DNA of 64,000 bases from Paralimibaculum aggregatum (GCF_030270585.1 NZ_BSYI01000009.1:1-64000); one strand, 5' to 3'. Positions 38,294-47,689 are shown, counted from the stretch's first letter. Notes: a model not told the origin generated them from the letters alone. Program-made: numbers and translations.

Positions 38294-38374
38294 TCAGCCG
38301 ATCAGGACCGCGGCCATCAGCATTGCGTAAAGGGTCATGGCTACCGTGGGGGCGATGTAGTGGATGGCTTGCAT
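38294..38374 (-). CDS. small 26-residue hydrophobic protein
   Basis: A short frame starts MQAIHYIAPTVAMTLYAM and ends VLIG-stop. Its ATG at 38374 has GGGAGAGA seven bases upstream. It reads as one transmembrane helix with few charges. The DNA immediately upstream (38420-38490) is AT-rich, unlike most of the window, as expected for a promoter. No family recognised. Confidence 0.5.
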   Translation of the reverse strand: MQAIHYIAPTVAMTLYAMLMAAVLIG

Positions 38375-38745
38375 CAGTGTCTCTCCCAGGATCGGCGCGG
38401 GACTGAAGCCCGCATCCGGATTGACGACCGGGAGGTTATATTATTGTGGGAATCGCGACAGTGCCGCAATTTCCTCTCCGATCTTTCTTCGGATAGCACA
38501 GGCCGCCGGCCTTGACAATCCGCTAGCGCGGCATCCCCGCGCACCCCCTTGGCAGCCGCGCGGATCGCCCCGTCCGGAGCCGGCGCCGCGCCGCCTTGCC
38601 ACGGCGCCGGGCGCCCGTATATAGGGGCGGAGCGTGGCCGGAGCCCGGCCGCGACGCCTGTCACCGGACGCGTGGCGGCCAGCGGGGCCGGCGCCGCCCG
38701 GCGGCGCGCAGACCGGACACGACACGAAAACGAAAGGGACCGTCC
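38375..38745. promoter_or_regulatory. divergent intergenic region upstream of yajC
   Basis: A 371-bp gap between the small membrane peptide gene and yajC. An AT-rich stretch near 38435-38500 probably drives the minus-strand peptide. TTGACA at 38512 is a perfect -35 hexamer but lacks a matching -10. The better plus-strand promoter is at 38596-38623. No other gene is seen. Confidence 0.4.
38596..38623 (+). promoter_or_regulatory. probable sigma70-type promoter for yajC-secDF
   Basis: TTGCCA (38596-38601) and TATATA (38618-38623) are separated by 16 bp in an otherwise G+C-saturated stretch, 123 bp before the yajC start. These are good matches to the vegetative consensus in a region where such motifs rarely occur by chance. 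Confidence 0.5.
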
Positions 38746-39075
38746 ATGTTCGCCACACCCGCCTATGCCCAGGATATCGGAGGAGCCGGCGCCATGGGGG
38801 GGCTGGCCGGGATCATCCCGTTCATCCTGATGTTCGTCATCTTCTACTTCCTGCTCATCCGCCCGCAGCAGAAGCGGATGAAGGAGCACAAGAAGATGGT
38901 CGAGAACCTGCGGCGCGGCGACCAGGTGGTGACCGCCGGCGGCATGATCGCCAAGGTCACCAAGGTGATGGATGACGACGAGGTCGAGGTGCAGATCGCC
39001 GAGGGCGTGAAGATCCGCATCGTCAAGTCGACGGTCTCGGCGGTGCTCTCGAAGACCGAGCCGGCGAACGACTGA
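38746..39075 (+). CDS. yajC: preprotein translocase accessory subunit YajC
   Basis: A 109-residue single-span membrane protein. It has a periplasmic start with AQDIGGAGAMGG, the helix IIPFILMFVIFYFLLIRPQQ with the diagnostic RPQQKRMKEHKKM, then a small cytoplasmic beta domain (GDQVVTAGGMIAKVTKVMDD). YajC associates with SecDF and SecYEG. The ATG at 38746 has AAAGGGA upstream. secDF follows after 108 bp. Confidence 0.96.
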   Translation: MFATPAYAQDIGGAGAMGGLAGIIPFILMFVIFYFLLIRPQQKRMKEHKKMVENLRRGDQVVTAGGMIAKVTKVMDDDEVEVQIAEGVKIRIVKSTVSAVLSKTEPAND

Positions 39076-39183
39076 CGACCCGACGACCGCCGGGGCCCGC
39101 AGCCGCGCCGAGCGCCGCCGCCGGGCCCCGCCCGCGGCCCCGAGGGCCGCGACCCCCGGCGCGACCCAGCGAGGAGAAGCGCG

Positions 39184-41832
39184 ATGCTGCAGTTCCCCAT
39201 TTGGAAGACACTCCTCGTCATCGGAGCCTGCCTCGCGGGCCTGATCTTCTCGGCGCCGAACCTGTTCTACGAGACCGCCGACGAGGCCGGCCGCGCGCGC
39301 GCGCAGATCGAGAAGATCGAGCGTGCCGGCGGCACCCCGGACGCGGCGCTGCTGGCCGCCGCCGAGGCCTGGCCCTCCTGGCTGCCGCCGGGGGTGGTGC
39401 GGCTCGGGCTCGATCTGCGCGGCGGCGCGCATCTGCTGGTCGAGGTGCAGATCGCGGAGGTCGTCGGCGAGCGGCTCGAGGGGCTGCGCTCCGAGGTCCG
39501 CGAGGCGCTGCGCGAGGCCGGCGTGCGCCGCTTCACCGGGCTCGCCGCGACGCCGGAGGAGGTCCGCGTCACGATCTCCCAGGCCGAGCAGGTGGAGACC
39601 GCGGGCGCGGCGCTGCGCGGGCTGGCGCAGCCGGTCGGCGGCGGCATCGCCGGCGGCTTCGGCATGGGCGGCATCGCCGGCGGCTCGGATCTCGAGGTCA
39701 CGCTGAGCGATGACGGCGCCACCTATCACCTGCGGCTCACCGAGGCCGCGGTCGAGGCGATCACCGACCGCACCATGGCGCAGTCGCTCGAGATCATGCG
39801 CCGCCGCATCGACGAGAGCGGCACCCGCGAGCCGACGATCCAGCGCCAGGGCGCCGACCGCATCCTGATCCAGGTGCCGGGCATCGGCTCGGCCGGCGAG
39901 ATCCTCGACCTGATCGGGCGCACCGCCAAGCTGACCTTCCACGATGTCGAGGGCTTCGGCGAGGAGAGCTACAGCCCCGGCCCCGGCCAGATCGTGGTCG
40001 AGGACGCCGAGGGCGGCGCGCCCTATCTGCTGAAGCGCCGCTCCGAGCTGACCGGCGAGAACCTCACCGATGCCAGCCTCGGCTTCCACCCGGAGACCGG
40101 GCTGCCGGTGGTCAACTTCCGCTTCGACACCCGCGGCGCGCGGATCTTCGGCGACTACACCGCCGCCAATGTCGGCCAGCTCTTCGCCATCGTGCTCGAC
40201 AACCAGGTGATCTCGGCGCCGCGCATCCAGTCGCCGATCCTCGGCGGCTCGGGCTTCATCGAGGGCAACTTCAACGTCGACAGCGCCACCAGCTTGTCGA
40301 TCCTGCTGCGCTCCGGCGCGCTGCCGGCCTCGATCAAGGTGCTCGAGCAGCGCACCGTGGGGCCGGATCTCGGCGCCGACTCGATCTCCGCCGGCTCCGC
40401 CGCCACGGTGCTCGCCTTCATCGCGGTGCTGGTCTTCATGATGGCCGCCTATGGCCGCTTTGGCACCTTCGCCGCGGTGGCGCTGGTGCTCAACATGGCG
40501 ATGCTGATCGGGCTGCTCTCGATCATCGGCGCGACGCTGACGCTGCCCGGCATCGCCGGCATCGTGCTGACCATCGGCATGGCGGTGGATGCCAACGTGC
40601 TGATCTTCGAGCGCATACGCGAGGAGCTGCGCTCCGCCAAGGGGCCGTCGCGGGCGATCGACCGGGGTTATTCCGAGGCGCTCTCGGCGATCATCGACGC
40701 CAACATCACCACGCTGATCGCCGCGGTGATCCTGTTCGCCATCGGCTCCGGCCCGGTCAAGGGCTTCGCGGTAACGCTCGGGCTCGGCATCGTCACCTCG
40801 GTGTTCACCGCGACCATGGTGACCCGGCTGATGGTGGTGCGCTGGCTCGACTGGGCGCGGCCGAGCGCGCTGCGCGTGGTGCTGCTCAAGCTGGTGCCGG
40901 AGGAGACCCGGATCGGCTTCATGGGCATGCGCAAGGGGCCGCTGGTCGGCTCCGCCGCGGCCTGCATCGGCGCCATCGCGCTGGCGGCGGTGATGGGGAT
41001 GAACTTCGGCATCGACTTCCGCGGCGGAACGATGATCGAGATCCGCACCGCGCAGCCGGCCGACCTGGCCCAGATCCGCGAGACGGTGAGCGGCATGGAG
41101 CTCGGCGACGTGGCGGTGCAGAGCTTCGGCTCGGAGCGCGACGTGCTGGTGCGCATCGAGGAGCAGGCCGGCGACGGCGACGACCGCATGGCGGTGGCGC
41201 AGGAGGTCGAGCAGGTGCTGGTCGAGGCGCTGCCGGGCACCGAGGTGCGCCGGGTCGAGGTGGTCGGGCCGAAGGTCTCGGGCGAGCTGCTGCAGGCCGG
41301 CGGGCTGGCGATCCTGCTCGCGGTGCTGGCGGTGCTGGTCTATATCTGGCTGCGCTTCGAATGGCAGTTCGGCCTCGGCGCGGTGGTGGCGCTGCTGCAC
41401 GACGTGGTGCTGACCGTCGGGGTCTTCGCGGTCACCCAGATCGAGTTCAACCTGGCGATCATCGCGGCGATCCTGACCATCGTCGGCTATTCGCTCAACG
41501 ACACCGTGGTGGTGTTCGACCGGGTCCGCGAGAACCTGCGCAAGTACAAGAAGATGCCGCTGATCGAGCTGCTCGACCTGTCGATCAACGAGACCCTGGC
41601 GCGCACCGTGATGACCTCGGTGACGACGCTGATCGCGCTGGTGGCGATGTTCCTGCTCGGCCCGCCGGTGATCCAGGGCTTCACCTTCGCGATGATCTGG
41701 GGCGTGGTGATCGGCACCTATTCCTCGGTCTTCATCGCGGCGGCGACGCTGCTCTGGTTCGGCGTCAACCGCGACTGGTCGACGGCGGAGGAGAACAAGG
41801 CCGGGATCCGGCTCGACGGCGCCCAGGTGTGA
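39184..41832 (+). CDS. secDF: fused protein-export subunit SecDF
   Basis: An 882-residue fusion of SecD and SecF that uses proton flow to pull exported proteins through SecYEG. The SecD half (about 1-560) starts with an N-terminal helix, then VRLGLDLRGGAHLLVEVQI, the large periplasmic domain, and TM4 with GIVLTIGMAVDANVLIFERI. The SecF half (about 570-882) has NFGIDFRGGTMIEIRTAQ and IVGYSLNDTVVVFDRVREN. In many bacteria these are two genes; here the join lies around residue 570 without a stop. CGAGGAGAAGCG directly precedes the ATG. Confidence 0.95.
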   Translation: MLQFPIWKTLLVIGACLAGLIFSAPNLFYETADEAGRARAQIEKIERAGGTPDAALLAAAEAWPSWLPPGVVRLGLDLRGGAHLLVEVQIAEVVGERLEGLRSEVREALREAGVRRFTGLAATPEEVRVTISQAEQVETAGAALRGLAQPVGGGIAGGFGMGGIAGGSDLEVTLSDDGATYHLRLTEAAVEAITDRTMAQSLEIMRRRIDESGTREPTIQRQGADRILIQVPGIGSAGEILDLIGRTAKLTFHDVEGFGEESYSPGPGQIVVEDAEGGAPYLLKRRSELTGENLTDASLGFHPETGLPVVNFRFDTRGARIFGDYTAANVGQLFAIVLDNQVISAPRIQSPILGGSGFIEGNFNVDSATSLSILLRSGALPASIKVLEQRTVGPDLGADSISAGSAATVLAFIAVLVFMMAAYGRFGTFAAVALVLNMAMLIGLLSIIGATLTLPGIAGIVLTIGMAVDANVLIFERIREELRSAKGPSRAIDRGYSEALSAIIDANITTLIAAVILFAIGSGPVKGFAVTLGLGIVTSVFTATMVTRLMVVRWLDWARPSALRVVLLKLVPEETRIGFMGMRKGPLVGSAAACIGAIALAAVMGMNFGIDFRGGTMIEIRTAQPADLAQIRETVSGMELGDVAVQSFGSERDVLVRIEEQAGDGDDRMAVAQEVEQVLVEALPGTEVRRVEVVGPKVSGELLQAGGLAILLAVLAVLVYIWLRFEWQFGLGAVVALLHDVVLTVGVFAVTQIEFNLAIIAAILTIVGYSLNDTVVVFDRVRENLRKYKKMPLIELLDLSINETLARTVMTSVTTLIALVAMFLLGPPVIQGFTFAMIWGVVIGTYSSVFIAAATLLWFGVNRDWSTAEENKAGIRLDGAQV

Positions 41833-42126
41833 GCGCGGCCTGAGCGCGGCCTCAGCGCTCCGGGGCCGGCGGGCCGGGCTGCGGGCCGGCTGCGGCCGGG
41901 ATGCGCCTCGGATGCGCCCCGGGTGCGCCCCGGGGGGCCGCTGGCTCTCCGGCCCCGCACCCCGCGCTGGCGCGCGGGTGCCGGGCCTCGAGCGGTGGCC
42001 CGCCGCCACCCCCGCCGCCGCCACGCGCTGACGCGCGCGCCGGCGGCGCGGCTGGCGGCGGGGCTTGCTGCCGGGGACCGGGCAGGCGGCGATCGGACCG
42101 GCCGGGATCCGGCGAACGGGGAGCGG

Positions 42127-42495
42127 ATGATGCGGATGCACGAGATGGGCTTCGGCGCGCAGCGGCCGATCGACAGCTACGGCCCCGGCGGCTTCCGGAT
42201 CGGCGGCGACTGGATCGCCGGCTCGGTGCTGGTCTCCGCCGATGGCATCGCGCCGGCCGAAGGCGAGATCACCGAGCCGGCGATCGCCCCGGTGCTGGCG
42301 ATGGCGGCGGAGATCGACGTGCTGCTGATCGGCCAGGGGCCGGAGATCGCGCCGCTGCCCGGCCCGGTACGCCGGGCGCTGGAGGCGGCCGGCATCGGCG
42401 TCGAGATCATGTCGACCCCCGCCGCCTGCCGCGCCTACAACGTGCTGCTGGCCGAGGAGCGCCGGGTCGCCGCGCTGCTGATCGCCCTCTCCTGA
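42127..42495 (+). CDS. Mth938-like (DUF498) domain protein
   Basis: A 122-residue protein with IDSYGPGGFRIGGDWIAGSV at the front and LLIGQGPEIAPLPGPVRRAL and VEIMSTPAACRAYNVLLAE behind, the pattern of the Mth938/AMMECR1-like family. The family fold is known but the function is not well defined. Homologues commonly lie directly downstream of secDF in alphaproteobacteria (from memory). GGGGAG precedes the ATG at 42127. The 294 bp between secDF and this gene are G+C-rich and hold no gene. Confidence 0.85.
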   Translation: MMRMHEMGFGAQRPIDSYGPGGFRIGGDWIAGSVLVSADGIAPAEGEITEPAIAPVLAMAAEIDVLLIGQGPEIAPLPGPVRRALEAAGIGVEIMSTPAACRAYNVLLAEERRVAALLIALS

Positions 42496-42693
42496 CCAAC
42501 CCCGACAGGCGGTGCAGTGCCGCGCGGGCCGGCGTGCCGTGGGTGGGCCGCGATGCCGTCCCGGCCGCCGCGACGGTGCAGGGGCGGGGCACGCCGGCCC
42601 GCGCGGCCGGGCCTCCGTGCATGGGCGCTTGACTGCGCCGGCGCCGATGTCATCATTCTGTCACATATCCCCGGCTGGCAGGGAGTGCCGCCC

Positions 42694-43110
42694 ATGGCAG
42701 AGACCTATATCCGCGTGCCCCGCGTCAGGCCGGTGCCCGCCGCGCCCGAGCCGCTGCCGGCCGGGCCGGTGGCGCTGCCGCCGGCCTGCGAGGCGCTGCT
42801 CGCCGCCCGCCATGCCGTGCGGCTGGCCCGCGCCGAGGCGCGCTCGCTGAGCCCGCCCTATCTGGCCGGCGTGCGCGCGCAGCTGGCGGCCGAGCGCGCC
42901 GTCGAGCTCAACCTCGCCCGCGGCCGCGCCGCGACCCGGCGCGAGATCCGCCGCGCCACCGATCCCGCCCGCTTCCGCCCCGGCCGCGCGCGCTTCCCGG
43001 CGCTCGAATGCATCGCCTGCGCGCCGCTCAGGATGCTCGGCGTCGCGGTGGCCGGGCTGGCGGCGCCCTTCGCGCTCTATTTCGCCCTGGTCGCGCTGAT
43101 CCTGCTCTGA
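42694..43110 (+). CDS. hypothetical protein with C-terminal membrane helix
   Basis: A 138-residue protein of unknown family. Residues 1-35 are Pro/Val-rich. Residues 40-100 are an Ala/Arg-rich helical block (RHAVRLARAEARSL, ERAVELNLARGRAATRREIR). The C-terminus is a single hydrophobic span, GLAAPFALYFALVALILL. GGGAG lies eight bases before the ATG at 42694, and an AT-rich stretch (atgtcatcattctgtcacat) precedes it. It could be a tail-anchored membrane protein. Confidence 0.6.
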   Translation: MAETYIRVPRVRPVPAAPEPLPAGPVALPPACEALLAARHAVRLARAEARSLSPPYLAGVRAQLAAERAVELNLARGRAATRREIRRATDPARFRPGRARFPALECIACAPLRMLGVAVAGLAAPFALYFALVALILL

Positions 43111-43260
43111 GCGCCGGCGCCGCGGCCATCGGCGCGCCAACAATCCGCCGCGGCGGCGCGCATTTCCCTTTCGCCCCGGCCCCCGTGGCATATATGAGGC
43201 GGGAGGGTGCGGCGCCGCCAGGCGAACCGCGCCTCTTGGCCCAATGACGAGGAGGGACAC

Positions 43261-43869
43261 ATGGCCTTCACGCTTCCCGATCTGCCTTATGCCCATGACG
43301 CGCTCGCCGCCACCGGCATGAGCCGCGAGACGCTGGAATACCACCACGATCTTCACCACAAAGCCTATGTCGACAAGGGCAACGAGCTGATCGCCGGCAC
43401 CCCCTGGGAGGGCGCCGACAACGCCAAGCTTCCCGAGGTGATCGCCGCCACCTATGGCAAGGACGAGTACCAGGGCCTGTTCAACCAGGTCTCGCAGCAC
43501 TGGAATCACATCCAGTTCTGGGAGATGATGTCGGCCGATATCGGCAAGATGCCGTCGGAGCTGGAGAGCCGCATCACCGCCGATTTCGGCTCGGTGGAGG
43601 ACTTCAAGAAGGCCTTCGTCGCCGCCGGTGCCGGGCAGTTCGGCTCGGGCTGGTCCTGGCTGGTGGTCGATGGCGGCAAGCTCAAGGTCACCAAGACCCC
43701 GAACGGCGTGAACCCGCTCTGCTTCGGCCAGACCGCGCTGCTCGGCTGCGATGTCTGGGAGCATTCCTACTACATCGACTACCGCAACCGGCGCCCGGCC
43801 TATATCGAGAACTTCCTCGACAACCTGGTGAACTGGGAGAACGTCGCGAGCCGCCTCCCGGCGGCCTGA
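43261..43869 (+). CDS. sodB: superoxide dismutase (Fe type)
   Basis: A 202-residue cytosolic enzyme dismutating superoxide. Metal ligands align as His28 (LEYHHDLHHK), His83 (QHWNH), Asp164 and His168 (DVWEHSYYIDY). Gln79 in FNQVSQHW occupies the position of the iron-enzyme Gln69 of E. coli SodB, favouring Fe over Mn. GAGGAGGGACAC precedes the ATG at 43261; an upstream in-frame codon at 43207 is disregarded. It lies between two genes of unrelated function and may have its own promoter (catatatgagg region near 43190). Confidence 0.95.
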   Translation: MAFTLPDLPYAHDALAATGMSRETLEYHHDLHHKAYVDKGNELIAGTPWEGADNAKLPEVIAATYGKDEYQGLFNQVSQHWNHIQFWEMMSADIGKMPSELESRITADFGSVEDFKKAFVAAGAGQFGSGWSWLVVDGGKLKVTKTPNGVNPLCFGQTALLGCDVWEHSYYIDYRNRRPAYIENFLDNLVNWENVASRLPAA

Positions 43870-44022
43870 GCCGACGCGCTGCGACCGCCGGCCGGGGCCG
43901 CCCCGGCCGGCATGCAGGGTGCGGCACGCGTGCCCCCTGCAAACCGGCTTCCCGCCCGGCCCGCTACCGCCGCCGCCGCGGATGCGCTATCCGGCTGCTC
44001 TCATCACCGGAGGGACCGACGG

Positions 44023-45006
44023 ATGACCGGCTCTGCCGCGGGCATCGCCGCGGGTCTGGCGGCGGCCACGATCTGGGGCCTGAACCCGCTCTATTTCGAT
44101 CTCCTGCGCCACGTGCAGCCGCTGGAGCTGCTGTCCCACCGGGTGCTCTGGGGCGCCGTGGTGGTCGGGCTCTGGTGCCTTGCCACCGGCCGCGGCCCGC
44201 GCATCGCCGAGGCGCTGCGCACGCGCCTCGCCGGGCTGGCGCTGACCGCGAGCCTGATCACCGTCAACTGGCTGGTTTTCCTGACCGCGATCCAGGCCAA
44301 CCGCGCGGTCGAGGCCGGGCTCGGCTACTACCTGATGCCCCTCTGCGGCGTCGCGCTCGGCGTGCTGGTGCTGGGCGAGCGGCTGAGCCTCCGGCAATGG
44401 ATCGCGGTGGGGCTGGCGGCGCTGGCGGTGGCGCTGCTGCTGGCCGGGGCCGGCCCGGCGCCGGTGATCCCGCTGGTGCTGGCGGTGAGCTTTGCGATCT
44501 ACGGGCTGGTCCGCAAGCGCCTCGGGGTCGGCGCGATCTCCGGCTTTGCGGTGGAGGCGCTGTTGCTGAGCCCGCTGGCGATCGGCTGGCTGCTGGTCGT
44601 GCATGCCGGGCTCGGGCCGGAGAGCGCGGCGCAGCCCGGCGCGGCGTTCGGGCGCGACCTGCGCTCGACGCTGCTGCTGCTCGCCGCCGGGCCGGTCACC
44701 GGGCTGCCGCTGGTGCTCTTCGCCGAGGCGGCGCGGCGGCTGCCCTATGCCACCGCGGCGCTGGTGCAGTACCTCAACCCGACGCTGCAGGTGTTCTGCG
44801 CGGTGGTGCTGCTGGGCGAGACCGTGGGCCCCGGCTTCGTGGCGGCGCTCGGGCTGGTCTGGGCCGGGCTCGCGCTCTACACCAGCGAGCTGCTGCGCCG
44901 GAAGCCGGAGGCGAAGCCTCCGGCCGGGCCTGGCACCGGGTCGCAAACCGGGCAGGGGGCCGGGCCAGAGACGGGGCGGGGCGCCGCCCCCGGCCCGGCG
45001 GGATAG
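44023..45006 (+). CDS. rarD: EamA/RarD-family transporter
   Basis: A 327-residue drug/metabolite-superfamily permease with ten hydrophobic segments. GLAAATIWGLNPLYFDLLRH and LELLSHRVLWGAVVVGLW are the RarD signature, and YLNPTLQVFCAVVLLGE matches the second-half motif. The C-terminus is an Ala/Gly/Pro/Gln tail of low complexity. GGAGGG precedes the ATG at 44023. RarD proteins are predicted exporters with a poorly defined substrate. The gene converges on the LOG-family gene with only 7 bp between stops. Confidence 0.9.
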   Translation: MTGSAAGIAAGLAAATIWGLNPLYFDLLRHVQPLELLSHRVLWGAVVVGLWCLATGRGPRIAEALRTRLAGLALTASLITVNWLVFLTAIQANRAVEAGLGYYLMPLCGVALGVLVLGERLSLRQWIAVGLAALAVALLLAGAGPAPVIPLVLAVSFAIYGLVRKRLGVGAISGFAVEALLLSPLAIGWLLVVHAGLGPESAAQPGAAFGRDLRSTLLLLAAGPVTGLPLVLFAEAARRLPYATAALVQYLNPTLQVFCAVVLLGETVGPGFVAALGLVWAGLALYTSELLRRKPEAKPPAGPGTGSQTGQGAGPETGRGAAPGPAG

Positions 45007-45013
45007 CGCCGGC

Positions 45014-45577
45014 TCAGGCCGGCGCGCCGGCCCGGGTGAGCAGCGCGATGGCCTCCTCCGGGCTCGCCGCCACGCGGTAGAAGCCGCGGAAGGTCTCGCC
45101 CATGAAGCCCTGGTCCTCGATATGCTCGAGCATCGCCAGCAGCGGGTCCCAGTAGCCCTCGTGGTTGACGATCACCACCGGCTTGGCGTGCAGGCCGAGC
45201 TGGCGCCAGGTCAGCACCTCGATCAGCTCGTCGAGGGTGCCGGGCCCGCCGGGCAGTGCCACCACCGCGTCGGAGTTCATGAACATCAGCTTCTTGCGCT
45301 CGTGCATGGTCTCGGTGACCACCAGATTGGCGATCGGCCCGGTGGCGATCTCCATGTCGACGATGTGCTTGGGGATGATCCCGGTGACATGCGCGCCGGC
45401 CTCCACCGCGGCGCGCGCCGCCTCGCCCATCAGCCCGACATCGCCGCCGCCATAGACGAGGCGCAGCCCCGCCTCGGCGACGCCGCGGCCGAACCGCCGG
45501 GCGATCTCGGCATAGCCCGGCTCGCGCCCGAAGCGGGAGCCGCAATAGAGGCAGACGGATCGGATCGGGCGGGTCAT
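45014..45577 (-). CDS. LOG-family (TIGR00730) nucleotide phosphoribohydrolase
   Basis: A 187-residue Rossmann-like enzyme. It has the VYGGGDVGLMG loop at about 41-51, the catalytic R/K pair in MHERKKLMF (about 91-99) and the PGGPGTLDE motif at 109-117. Family members cleave N6-modified or plain AMP to base and ribose 5-phosphate (cytokinin activation in plants, nucleotide salvage in bacteria). Length is typical. Start ATG 45577 has GGAG upstream. It is divergent from the Atm1 gene across a 210-bp gap. Confidence 0.93.
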   Translation of the reverse strand: MTRPIRSVCLYCGSRFGREPGYAEIARRFGRGVAEAGLRLVYGGGDVGLMGEAARAAVEAGAHVTGIIPKHIVDMEIATGPIANLVVTETMHERKKLMFMNSDAVVALPGGPGTLDELIEVLTWRQLGLHAKPVVIVNHEGYWDPLLAMLEHIEDQGFMGETFRGFYRVAASPEEAIALLTRAGAPA

Positions 45578-45789
45578 GGGCAGGCTCCGGACAGGCAGGG
45601 AGGCAGGCGACGGGCGGCGGGCGGGTAGGCGGTAGGCGGGGGAGGCGCTGGCGGCGCCCCGGCCGTCCGTCATCCCAAGGAACGGGGAAAAGCGCAAGGG
45701 CCGCGGTTTGACCAGGCGGAGCGCGCCCGTATATGCCAGATGTGATCCGACCGGACCGATGCCGCAGCGGCGGCCAGACGGGAGCCCCC

Positions 45790-47628
45790 ATGAGCCCGAG
45801 ATCGAGACGACGCACCCCCGGCGCCGGCGGCGGCGAGGCCCCGCCGGACCTGCGCATCCTCGCCCGCGCGCTGCCGGATCTCTGGCCCGAGGGGCGGCGC
45901 GACCTGCGCCTGCGGGTGGTGGTGGCGGTGCTGCTGCTGGTGGCGGCCAAGGCGGCGACGATCCTGATGCCCTTCGTCTACAAGGCGGCGGTGGACGCGC
46001 TGGCCCCCGGCCAGGGCCAGGCGGTGGCGGCGCCGATCCTGCTGGTGGCGGCCTATGGCGTGGCGCGGCTCGCCGGCACGGTGCTGCAGCAGCTGCGCGA
46101 CGCGGTCTTCGCCCGGGTCAGCCAGCACGCGCTGCGGCGGCTGGCGCTGCGCACCTTCGGGCATATCCACCGGCTCTCGCTCGGCTATCACCTGTCGCGG
46201 CGCACCGGGGCGCTGTCGCGCATCGTCGATCGCGGGGTGAAGGCGATCGACTTCCTGCTGCGCTTCGTGCTGTTCAGCATCGTGCCGCTGATGGTCGAGC
46301 TGCTGATCGTCGTTGCGATCTTCTGGCTGCATTTCGGCGCCGCCTATGCCGCGGTGCTGGCGGCGACGGTGGTGGTCTACACGATCTTCACCTTCCGCAC
46401 GACCGAATGGCGCGTGAAGATCCGCATGGAGATGAACCGGGAGGACCAGGACGCGCACCAGAAGGCGGTGGACAGCCTGCTGAACTACGAGACGGTGAAG
46501 TATTTCGACGCCAGCACCCGCGAGGCCGAGCGCTATGACCGGGCGCTCAAAGGCTACCAGGAGGCGGCGATCAAGACCACGACCTCGCTGGCGCTGCTGA
46601 ATTCCGGCCAGGCGGTGATCATCGCGCTCGGCATGGTGGCGGTGATGGGGATGACCGCGCAGGCGGTGGCGGCGGGCACCATGACGGTGGGCGATTTCGT
46701 CATGGTCAACGCCTTCATGATCCAGATCACCGTGCCGCTCAACTTCCTCGGCACGGTCTATCGCGAGATCCGCCAGAGCCTCGTCGACATGCGCGAGATG
46801 TTCGAACTGACCGACACCGCGCCGGAGGTGCAGGACGCCCCCGGCGCGCCGGCGTTCCGGCCCGGCGAGGGGCGCGTGACGTTCCGCGGCGTGCGCTTCG
46901 GCTACGGGCCCGACCGGGAGGTGCTGCGCGGGCTCGATTTCGACGTGCCGGGCGGCGGCAAGCTGGCCATCGTCGGGCCCTCGGGGGCGGGCAAGTCCAC
47001 CGTGGCGCGGCTGCTGTTCCGGTTCTACGACGTCACCGGCGGGGCGGTGGAGATCGACGGGCAGGACGTGCGCGGCGTGACCCAGGAGAGCCTGCGCCGC
47101 GGCCTCGGCGTGGTGCCGCAGGACACCGTGCTGTTCAACGACACGATCGGCTACAACATCGCCTATGGCCGCGCCGGGGCGAGCCGCGAGGAGGTCGAGG
47201 CGGCGGCCCGCGCGGCGCGCATCGACGGCTTCATCGAGGGCCTGCCGCAGGGCTACGACACGCTGGTCGGCGAGCGCGGCCTGAAGCTCTCGGGCGGCGA
47301 GAAGCAGCGCGTGGCGATCGCCCGGACGATCCTGAAGAACCCGCCGGTGCTGGTGCTCGACGAGGCGACCTCGGCGCTCGACACCGGCACCGAGCGGGCG
47401 ATCCAGGCCGAGCTGCGCCGGCTCGGCGAGGGCCGCACGGTGATCATGATCGCGCACCGGCTCTCGACGGTGGTGGAGGCCGACGAGATCGTCGTGCTCG
47501 AGGCCGGCCGGGTGGTCGAGCGCGGCACCCATGGCGACCTGCTGGCCCGCGGCGGCGTCTATGCCCGGATGTGGGCCGCGCAGGAGGCCGATGCCGGCCA
47601 GCCCGAGGCCGGCGCCGCAGCGGAATGA
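45790..47628 (+). CDS. Atm1/HMT1-type ABC exporter (fused permease-ATPase)
   Basis: A 612-residue half-transporter. Six transmembrane helices occupy residues about 45-345. The cytosolic loop DSLLNYETVKYFDASTREAE is strongly conserved in Atm1-class proteins. The ATPase domain has Walker A GPSGAGKST (about 396), signature LSGGEKQR (about 500), Walker B VLVLDEATSALD (about 520) and switch His in IAHRLSTV. Known homologues export glutathione-linked compounds, tying them to Fe-S assembly and heavy-metal tolerance. GGGAG before the ATG at 45790 supports this start; an in-frame ATG at 45733 would add a Cys/Arg-rich leader. It is followed by a long repeat array. Confidence 0.92.
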   Translation: MSPRSRRRTPGAGGGEAPPDLRILARALPDLWPEGRRDLRLRVVVAVLLLVAAKAATILMPFVYKAAVDALAPGQGQAVAAPILLVAAYGVARLAGTVLQQLRDAVFARVSQHALRRLALRTFGHIHRLSLGYHLSRRTGALSRIVDRGVKAIDFLLRFVLFSIVPLMVELLIVVAIFWLHFGAAYAAVLAATVVVYTIFTFRTTEWRVKIRMEMNREDQDAHQKAVDSLLNYETVKYFDASTREAERYDRALKGYQEAAIKTTTSLALLNSGQAVIIALGMVAVMGMTAQAVAAGTMTVGDFVMVNAFMIQITVPLNFLGTVYREIRQSLVDMREMFELTDTAPEVQDAPGAPAFRPGEGRVTFRGVRFGYGPDREVLRGLDFDVPGGGKLAIVGPSGAGKSTVARLLFRFYDVTGGAVEIDGQDVRGVTQESLRRGLGVVPQDTVLFNDTIGYNIAYGRAGASREEVEAAARAARIDGFIEGLPQGYDTLVGERGLKLSGGEKQRVAIARTILKNPPVLVLDEATSALDTGTERAIQAELRRLGEGRTVIMIAHRLSTVVEADEIVVLEAGRVVERGTHGDLLARGGVYARMWAAQEADAGQPEAGAAAE

Positions 47629-47689
47629 CCACACCGGAGCGCCGGCGCCCTGTCCGCACCGGCGCGCCGCCGGGCCCACCGGGCGGCAG

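Noticed and set aside
38512-38540. Promoter with perfect TTGACA upstream of yajC
   Set aside because: No acceptable -10 lies 15-19 bp downstream; the TTGCCA/TATATA pair at 38596-38623 is better.
38374-42141. A 1255-codon minus-strand frame
   Set aside because: It is a shadow antisense to yajC and secDF: His/Arg/Asp-rich composition and no motifs, while the plus strand encodes clear SecD and SecF.
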